NCBI GenBank assembly: GCA_001247695.2
Contig: LGRX02029190.1
Coordinates: 1-12,274 of the forward strand
Length of the DNA stretch: 12,274 nt
Direction of reading: 5' to 3'
From: Cymbomonas tetramitiformis
Taxonomy: Eukaryota; Chlorophyta; Pyramimonadophyceae; Pyramimonadales; Pyramimonadaceae
The translations under genes were made by a program, and so were the position numbers. A model generated the notes under the pieces. That model saw nothing but the letters and a program-made list of their open reading frames with translations, was not told the DNA's origin and did no database searches. Positions 7,655 through 12,274 of this stretch are shown here, in pieces (positions within the stretch are counted from its first letter, which is position 1; each line of letters begins with the position of its first letter).

Positions 7655-8338
7655 GCCGGCGCTGCCCCCGCGGTCGACGCTGCCGACGCAGGCGCTACCT
7701 CAGCAGCTAGCACCCGCGCTGCCCCATGAGCGGGCCCCGGCAGGCGCTGCCCCCACAGTCGACGCAGCCGCTGCCCGCGCTGCCGACGCTGCCGACGCAG
7801 GCGCTGCCGACGCAGCTAGCACCGGCGTTGTCCCACGAGCGGCCCCGGCAGGCGCTGCTCCCGCGGTCGACGCAGCCGCTGCCCCCGCTGCCGACGCTGC
7901 CGATGCAGGCGCTACCTCAGCAGCTAGCACCGGCGCTGCCCTACGAGCGGCCCACGCTGACGCTGCCCCCGCTGCCGACGCAGGCGCTGCCTCAGCAGCT
8001 AGCATCCGTGCTGCCCCAGCTGCAGCAGCCCACAGCAGCAAGCTGCCTCAGCAGCAGCACAGAGCCCCAGCCATCACCGGAGCTGCCACAGCAGCCCACT
8101 TCGGAGCTGACCCAGCAGCCAGCGCAGGTGCTGCCCCGTCAGCCCACACCGGTGCTGCCCCACGAGCAGCCCACGCCGGCGCTGTCGCACAATCAGCCCA
8201 CTTCGGAGCTGACCCAGCAGCCAGCGCTGGTGCTGCCCCGTCAGCCCACACCGGTGCTGCCCCACGAGCAGCCCACACCGGTGCTGCCCAACGAGATGCC
8301 TACGCCGGAGCTGCTGCCGGAGCTACAGCAGCCCACTT
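7655..8338. repeat. 108-bp and 102-bp Pro/Leu/Gln-coding tandem repeats
   Basis: GCAGGCGCTGC-type units spaced 108 bp (for example 7741 and 7849) give L-P-T-Q-A-L-P-x-Q-L-A-P-A-L. A second family with CGGAGCTGACCCAGCAGCC recurs 102 bp apart (about 8103 and 8205) and gives Q-P-T-P-V-L-P repeats. Confidence 0.75.
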
Positions 8339-8358
8339 CCCTACCAAATAGGGACGGG
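8339..8358 (+). repeat. Predicted left terminus (TIR) of element B
   Basis: CCCTACCAAATAGGGACGGG. It contains the inverted pair CCCTA/TAGGG and runs into the 14-bp hairpin. It cannot be verified without the other end. Confidence 0.5.
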
Positions 8359-8387
8359 TCCATGTGATTCACAAATCACATGGACCC
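8356..8387. repeat. Perfect 14-bp stem hairpin near the element B terminus
   Basis: GGGTCCATGTGATT (8356-8369), loop CACA, then AATCACATGGACCC (8374-8387). It is made of two facing copies of the element B motif. Confidence 0.9.
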
Positions 8388-8895
8388 CGCATGGACCTCA
8401 CGTGGACCCCCGTGGACTTGGAATGGACCTCGCATGCCCCAAATGGTCAGACATTTCTCCCTAGGGGTCCATATGGGTCCACTGAAGGTCCATGTGGGGT
8501 CCATACGGTTTTCAGTCACATGGACCTCACATGGACCCTCCCTACGGGTCCATGTGGGGTCCATGTGATACCTCTTAGTGTGTACGTAGCATGTGGACCC
8601 GACATGGACCGGTGAGGGCCGCATGGGTCCGATGGTCAGACATTCCTACGGGTCCATGCGACGCATGGACCCCACATGGACCCCGCATGGACCAGTAGTA
8701 GGTACAATCACATGGACTTCACGGGGACCACTCAGTTATCATCACATGGACCCCACATGGACCGGTGAGGGCCACATGGGTCCGATGGTCAGACATTCCT
8801 ACGGGTCCATGCGACGCATGGACCTCGCATGGACCCGTAGGGAATGCATCACATGGACCCAGCATGGACCCCGCCCGTTTGGGCGCTCGCTCGAT
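8388..8895. repeat. Left subterminal CATGGACC array of element B
   Basis: Many copies of CACATGGACC, GGGTCCATG and variants in both orientations. A 69-bp segment is duplicated with one difference (8603-8671 and 8756-8824, offset 153). Three of the five exact ATGGTCAGACATT boxes of element B are here (8443, 8632, 8785). Confidence 0.85.
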
Positions 8896-9343
8896 GGGTC
8901 CATATGATTACTCAGCAGGTCCATGTGATTATTAAGCGGGTCCATATGATTGTCTTGCGGGTCCATGTGATTATTTAGCGGGTCCATGTGGGCATTAAGC
9001 GGGTCCGCGTGATTCTTCAGCGGGTCCATGTGGGCATTAAGCAGGTCCGTGTGATTATTTAGCGGGTGCGTGTGATTATTAAGCGGGTCCAAGTGAGTAC
9101 TCCGTTGGTCCATGTGATTATCAAGCGGGTCCATATGATTGTCTTGCGGGTCCATTTGATTATTTAGCGGATCCATTTCATTATTTAGCGGGTCCATGTG
9201 GGTATTAAGTGGGTCCGCGTGATTCTTTAGCGGGTCCATGTGACTATTAAACGGGTCCACATGATTATTATTCCATGGGTCCATGTGACTATTCCACGGG
9301 TCCATTTGATAATCATGCAGGTCCACGCACGTGATTATTTAGC
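8896..9343. repeat. 21-bp minisatellite, about 21 copies
   Basis: Units GGGTCCATGTGATTATTTAGC and variants at strict 21-bp spacing from 8896 to 9253, then 24, 21, 21 and 25 bp. Neighbouring unit types recur as a block: 8938, 8959, 8980 and 9001 match 9127, 9148, 9190 and 9211, giving a higher-order period of nine to ten units. The minus strand reads as M-D-P-L-N-N-H heptads because 21 is a multiple of 3. Confidence 0.95.
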
Positions 9344-10015
9344 AGGTCTATGTACTCTCTTGTGAGTCCGAAAATGCTGCCGTTCGTGCTATCGCTGGGC
9401 ATGAGATTCTCGCATGGCGGAGGAAGGCAAAGCATTGTTACAAAGATTGTGCATGCTAACAAAGCAAGCAAGGGCACATCATCTTTCAACAAACGATAAC
9501 GACGGAACTGTTAAACATACATGAACGTATTACATTCACGTATTATTTTCAGCCTATCCACCCTATCGTTATAAAATTCACTACAAACCAGGTTGGCACG
9601 AAACCTTAACATCGACGAAAGCATACATAAAATACTTGATGAACACATAATACTTAAAGGTTAAATATAACTAGTTACTCGCACAAAACTCCTAACATCC
9701 TACAAACTATTTTCCTATACCGTGAACGCGGAGATGCAACAGGCGGTAAGCAGACCTGCAGTCGGACAACGAGACACAGAAATTAGTAAACGCATAATAA
9801 GAAAGAGACCGAATGCAACACAACTGCGAATAATAAAGAAATGGAAACCAAACAGCGAACAAGACAACCGACGATTTGAGTGTCGCGCACCAAACATCCG
9901 ACTGTGCTGATATTCGTGAGGGAGCTCAACTGGATACATCGTTCAACAGATTTCTGCGGGCACAAGGACAATCCGGTCAGAATATTTCCAATAAAACAAA
10001 ATACGTATCGTCCGG
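9344..10015. other. AT-richer internal stretch of element B, no convincing gene
   Basis: Counterpart of 1351-2144 in element A. There is no motif array and no recognised protein. A 190-codon minus-strand frame (9783-10355) crosses this region and the cloverleaf; it is Leu/Cys/Val/Ser-rich with no family resemblance I can name. Confidence 0.4.
9998..10001 (-). terminator. Possible Pol III terminator after cloverleaf B
   Basis: TTTT on the minus strand 14 bases beyond the discriminator, with a second TTTT a few bases further (9993-9996). Weak evidence in AT-rich DNA. Confidence 0.3.
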
Positions 10016-10090
10016 TGGGGTGGGTTGGAATCAAACCAACGAACTTGCTCCAGTCCGAAGAACTGGGGAGACGCATGTCTCTTCCACCCC
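10016..10090 (-). ncRNA. tRNA-like cloverleaf B (complete four-arm fold)
   Basis: Read on the minus strand: acceptor GGGGTGG (10090-10084) pairs with CCACCCC (10023-10017), discriminator A (10016). A D-type arm GAGAC-ATGC-GTCTC (10081-10068) has only a 4-base loop without GG. The anticodon-type arm is CCAGT-TCTTCGG-ACTGG (10066-10050), the variable loop has 9 bases, and the T arm is GTTGG-TTTGATT-CCAAC (10040-10024). All 22 pairs are Watson-Crick; length is 75, normal for a tRNA. The anticodon position reads UUC (Glu), but position 33 is C and the T loop has T where C56 is expected. Minus-strand TTTT lies about 14 bases past the 3' end. Acceptor, anticodon and T stems align with cloverleaf A, with changes that keep pairing. 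Confidence 0.65.
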
Positions 10091-10310
10091 CAATGGCACA
10101 AACAAGTAGAGAAAGATTGCGCAAAAAATACGCGTGAGCAAACCATAATAAAAATTCAACAAGAAGGTCTACGTATGCATGAATATCACAGTATACAGAA
10201 AGCACACAGAGCAAGACTGCACGAGGGCTCTCTGAGACCGCCGACAAAACTGAGTGGAGGACTTTTGGGCTCCATCCTCCAAATGCTGAAAAGTCAATAC
10301 AGTACCGACG

Positions 10311-10392
10311 CAAGTCCATGCGAGGTCCATGCATGGTCAGACATTTTTGCACCACATGGACCCGGACCCACGCCTAGACCCGGCGTTTTTTT
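10311..10392 (+). repeat. 80-bp dispersed duplication in element B, copy 1
   Basis: CAAGTCCATGCGAGGTCCAT through the ATGGTCAGACATT box to CCCGGCG and a T9 run. It is nearly identical to 10605-10687. Confidence 0.85.
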
Positions 10393-10787
10393 TTGTAAAA
10401 TCTCGGGGACCCGCTGGTCCTCATGGGGGCAGTGTGAGAGCGAGCCTTTAACACTGGTCGGTCCAAGTGAGGTCCATGTGTAACGCGTAACCCCAAAATG
10501 CACTTTTTTAAGCAAAAAAAGGCAAAAACACCTGTGCGTCGGTCCCATAGGCTTCATTACGGGTCCATGCCGTCGGTCCCACAGTGGTTCAACGGGTTAT
10601 TTGGCAAGTCCATGCGAGGTCCATGCATGGTCAGACATTTTTGGACCACATGGACCCGGACCCACGCCCTAGACCCGGCGTTTTTTTACTTTACCCCATA
10701 GGGGCGGGCTGTGTTCCACCTATGGGACCATAGGGTTTATTAGGGTTGCGGCGTCTTGCTGCGGTGGATTCCGAACGGGTCCGTGTG
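10393..10787. repeat. Second (internal) motif region of element B
   Basis: Scattered GGTCCATG, GGTCCCATAGG and TGGTCGGTCC motifs around duplication copy 2. No gene seen. GTTGCGGCGTCTTGCTG at 10744-10760 echoes GTGCGGCGTGTTGCTG at 3047-3062 of element A, at a comparable distance upstream of the transposase exon. Confidence 0.5.
10605..10687 (+). repeat. 80-bp dispersed duplication in element B, copy 2
   Basis: Same order of parts as copy 1, with one substitution (TTGGACC for TTGCACC) and one extra C in CGCCCTAGACC, again ending in CCCGGCG plus a T7 run. Confidence 0.85.
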
Positions 10788-10960
10788 GGGTCCGTGTGGG
10801 GTCCAAGGCATGGTACCGACGGGTCCATGTGGGGTCCCAGGCATGGTACCGACGGGTCCGTATGGAGTCCAAGGCATGGTACCGACGGGTCCGTATGGAG
10901 TCCAAGGCATGGTACCGACGGGTCCGTGTGGGGTCCAAGGCATGGTTCCTACGGGTCCGG
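10788..10960. repeat. 33-bp minisatellite upstream of the element B transposase
   Basis: GGGTCCGTATGGAGTCCAAG plus GCATGGTACCGAC units start at 10821, 10854, 10887, 10920 and 10953. The 33-bp period makes an 11-residue G-M-V-P-T-G-P-x-G-V-Q open frame, a by-product of the repeat. Confidence 0.9.
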
Positions 10961-11126
10961 GGTTCGGGACCGGTTATGGACTGAGTGATTCCTATCGGTC
11001 CGAGACCCCGCCCCCGTATAGTACTGCTCGCTTTAAACACTTACTCACCCGTGTACGACCTTTTGCAGGCGTTCTACCTGCAACATGCTGGATAAAATGG
11101 TTTGGCACTTGTCTATGTGACGATAG

Positions 11127-11573
11127 ATGGCGACTCCACAGGGCATACAAGGAAGCCGCCCTGGACGCTACGTTTCAGAGTATGGCATTTGTCCGTGTAA
11201 TCAATGCCACCACCGAGGGCTTACGACACGTGAACTTGGCCGCCGTCAAATTCTCCGACATGTCAAACAATATGGTGTATACATTCCGCAACAGGAGTTC
11301 GAAGAAGAGAATGAGCGATCATCTCCCGGAGATGATGAGATGGGCGGTGCGGATCGTGACCATACCCCTCGGGAAGCCGAGGTGATATCCAACTTTGAAG
11401 CGTTGGCGAAACACATCGAGGACTTGGGGTTTGGGAAACAACTACGTGATGATGATGGCGAATCGTCATCCGGAGACGATAGCGGCGAAGGGGAAGGCGG
11501 TGGCGAGGAGGATGAAGATGCCGAAGAGCTTACCGACGACTCTGCGGATGATTCCGATGGCGAAGGCGATGTG
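11127..11573 (+). CDS. Element B transposase N-terminal exon (Cys/His motif plus acidic region)
   Basis: 149 codons from ATG 11127 to the donor GTG|GTGAGT, ending in phase 0. In-frame TGA and TAG codons lie directly upstream of the ATG. A good acceptor, CCTTTTGCAG ending at 11068, suggests a spliced 5' leader. Residues 22-27 are C-P-C-N-Q-C and about 39-49 are R-R-Q-I-L-R-H-V-K-Q-Y, matching C-P-C-T-V-C and T-I-Q-R-H-T-K-L-Y of the element A exon. A Glu/Asp-rich tail fills residues about 57-149. This is the N-terminal part typical of plant CACTA transposases; the catalytic part should lie past the window. No damage is visible in this exon. The Cys/His motif may bind zinc and DNA (inference). 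Confidence 0.7.
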
Positions 11574-12274
11574 GTGAGTGCGGTGTTCAGGATGTGGTAC
11601 CCATTGGGAACATGTGGGGGGCCTATCGGTACGGGACGTGGTACCGGTCTAGGACCAGTACATACCGCCTCGTACGGTTACAGTAGTGAGTGATGCTTGC
11701 AAGTTAAGGTACCCACATGGGACCGATATGGGACCTGTGTGAACGGCCCGGTCCCATGTTTGGTACCGGATGGGGACCCATATTGCCCCATGACTTTACA
11801 CATGCATCCTTCTAGTAAAATCTGAAACCAAGCATTCCAAAAACTGAAATCTAAATGCTCTAACGTAGAGCAAAAATAGCCCAAAACTGAAATATGGAAA
11901 TCTAACGTAGACCAAATTGACCGAGGTAGAAAATCTGAAACCAAGCATTCCAAAAACTGAAATCTAAATGCTCTAACGTAGAGCCAAAATAGCCCAAAAC
12001 TGAAATATGGAAATCTAACGTAGAGCAAATTGACCGATGTAGAAAATCTGAAACCAAGCATTTCAAAACCGAAATCTAAATGCTCTAACGTAGAGCTAAA
12101 ATAGCCCGAAACTGAAATATGGAAATCTAACGTAGAGCAAATTGACCGAGGTAGAAAATCTGAAACCAAGCATTCTAAAAACTGAAATCTGGAAATCTAC
12201 CGTAGAGCAAAAATAGCCCAAAACTGAAATATGGAAATCTAACGTAGACCAAATTGCCCGATGTAGAAAATCTG
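11574..12274 (+). other. Predicted intron 1 of the element B transposase, 5' part
   Basis: Starts GTGAGT in the same place and phase as intron 1 of element A and is likewise filled with repeats: GGTACC and CATGGGACC motifs (about 11596-11800), then a 113-bp satellite. No acceptor can be assigned before the window ends. Confidence 0.5.
11817..12274. repeat. 113-bp satellite, four units to the window end
   Basis: TCTGAAACCAAGCATT recurs at 11821, 11934, 12047 and 12159, and TCTG starts again at 12271. Each unit contains two related halves around CTAACGTAGA, and in several copies the hairpin GCTCTA-ACG-TAGAGC. The unit carries no gene; the minus strand happens to stay open. Confidence 0.95.

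Larger units (their letters stand above)
6848..8338 (+). pseudogene. Right part of host reading frame: Cys-Ala repeats, coiled coil, LP-rich repeats
   Basis: Open on the plus strand from the element A junction, continuing the frame of 1-123. Order: about eight 19-residue repeats with one or two Cys each (57-bp units, 6860-7320); a Cys-rich link (Y-A-C-T-A-C-E-P, G-C-A-C-A-K-H, R-C-K-D, about 7350-7430); a charged Gln/Arg/Glu stretch likely to form a coiled coil (Q-V-Q-L-L-W-Q-Q-D ... A-E-R-Q-K-Q-Q, about 7441-7530); and Leu-Pro-Gln repeats (108-bp then 102-bp units, 7655-8338). One extra G at 7732-7734 (CGGGCCCC against CGGCCCC in the next repeat at 7840) throws the LP-rich frame into an Ala-rich one. 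The frame is then cut by element B at 8339. Product unknown; a retroelement gag-like or low-complexity structural protein are possibilities I cannot separate. Confidence 0.45.
8339..12274 (+). mobile_element. Element B: second CACTA-like transposon, 5' part only
   Basis: Begins CCCTACCAAATAGGGACGGG, sharing the terminal hexamer CCCTAC with element A. Here the GC-rich host repeats end abruptly and CATGGACC/GGTCCATG repeats begin. Internal order matches element A: subterminal array, AT-richer stretch with minus-strand tRNA-like RNA, second array, transposase N-terminal exon in the same orientation. The right end and the partner TIR lie beyond the window, so the left boundary and the three bases before it (CTT) as target duplication are predictions. 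Confidence 0.6.

Noticed and set aside
8799..9326. 175-codon minus-strand frame of M-D-P-L-N-N-H heptads as a gene
   Set aside because: It follows from a 21-bp repeat without stop codons and has no unique sequence; kept only as a repeat observation.
8896..9343. 21-bp repeats as a CRISPR array
   Set aside because: Units are directly adjacent with no unique spacers, and the setting is a eukaryotic-type transposon.
10014..10040. Retrotransposon primer-binding site (GGTGGGGTGGGTTGG resembles a tRNA 3'-end complement)
   Set aside because: No LTR precedes it, and the complementary partner is the local cloverleaf itself.
9783..10355. 190-codon minus-strand frame across cloverleaf B
   Set aside because: Its start lies in a CATGGACC repeat, the composition is Leu/Cys/Val/Ser-rich as in translated non-coding DNA, and it crosses the cloverleaf. 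No family resemblance seen.
10756..11385. 209-codon plus-strand frame over the 33-bp minisatellite and the exon
   Set aside because: It uses a different frame from the C-P-C-N-Q-C reading and its first half is the 11-residue minisatellite translation.

Overview
The window looks like repeat-dense nuclear DNA of a green-plant lineage. The evidence is two separate coding blocks of En/Spm (CACTA, Tnp2-family) transposase type, spliceosomal-looking introns, and several unrelated minisatellites. A charophyte-type alga is my guess from overall texture only; nothing in the sequence proves it.

Layout. A GC-rich, Ala/Cys/Pro-rich reading frame of unknown function (1-123 and 6848-8338) forms the substrate. 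It is interrupted by element A (124-6844, 6,721 bp), a complete CACTA-like DNA transposon with 43-bp perfect terminal inverted repeats and a CCC/CCC 3-bp target duplication. Removing A and one CCC copy joins the two host pieces in the same reading frame. At 8339 the host frame is cut again by a second element, B, which starts with the same hexamer CCCTAC and runs off the right edge.

Element A from left to right: TIR; a dense array of the motif CCTATGGAAA/TTTCCATAGG (about 150-1350); an AT-richer stretch (1350-2835) with a 150-bp direct duplication and a minus-strand tRNA-like cloverleaf (2145-2206); a second motif array (2836-3680); a decayed transposase in three coding blocks (3788-4105, 4536-5052, 5286-5682) whose spacers are filled with the same motif family; a right subterminal array; the right TIR.

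Element B repeats this plan with a different motif (CATGGACC/GGTCCATG): a terminus with a perfect 14-bp hairpin; a subterminal array; a 21-bp minisatellite (8896-9343); an AT-richer stretch (9344-10310) with its own minus-strand tRNA-like cloverleaf (10016-10090); a second array with a 33-bp minisatellite; a transposase N-terminal exon (11127-11573); and an apparent intron holding a 113-bp satellite to the end of the window.

The main observation is the pair of tRNA-like cloverleaves. They sit at matching places and in the same orientation in two diverged elements. Their 17 shared stem pairs are 14 identical, 3 changed on both sides so that pairing is kept, and none broken, while loops and linkers differ. 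This suggests a structured RNA carried by this transposon lineage. No protein-coding operon logic applies here; the rest of the window is repeats.
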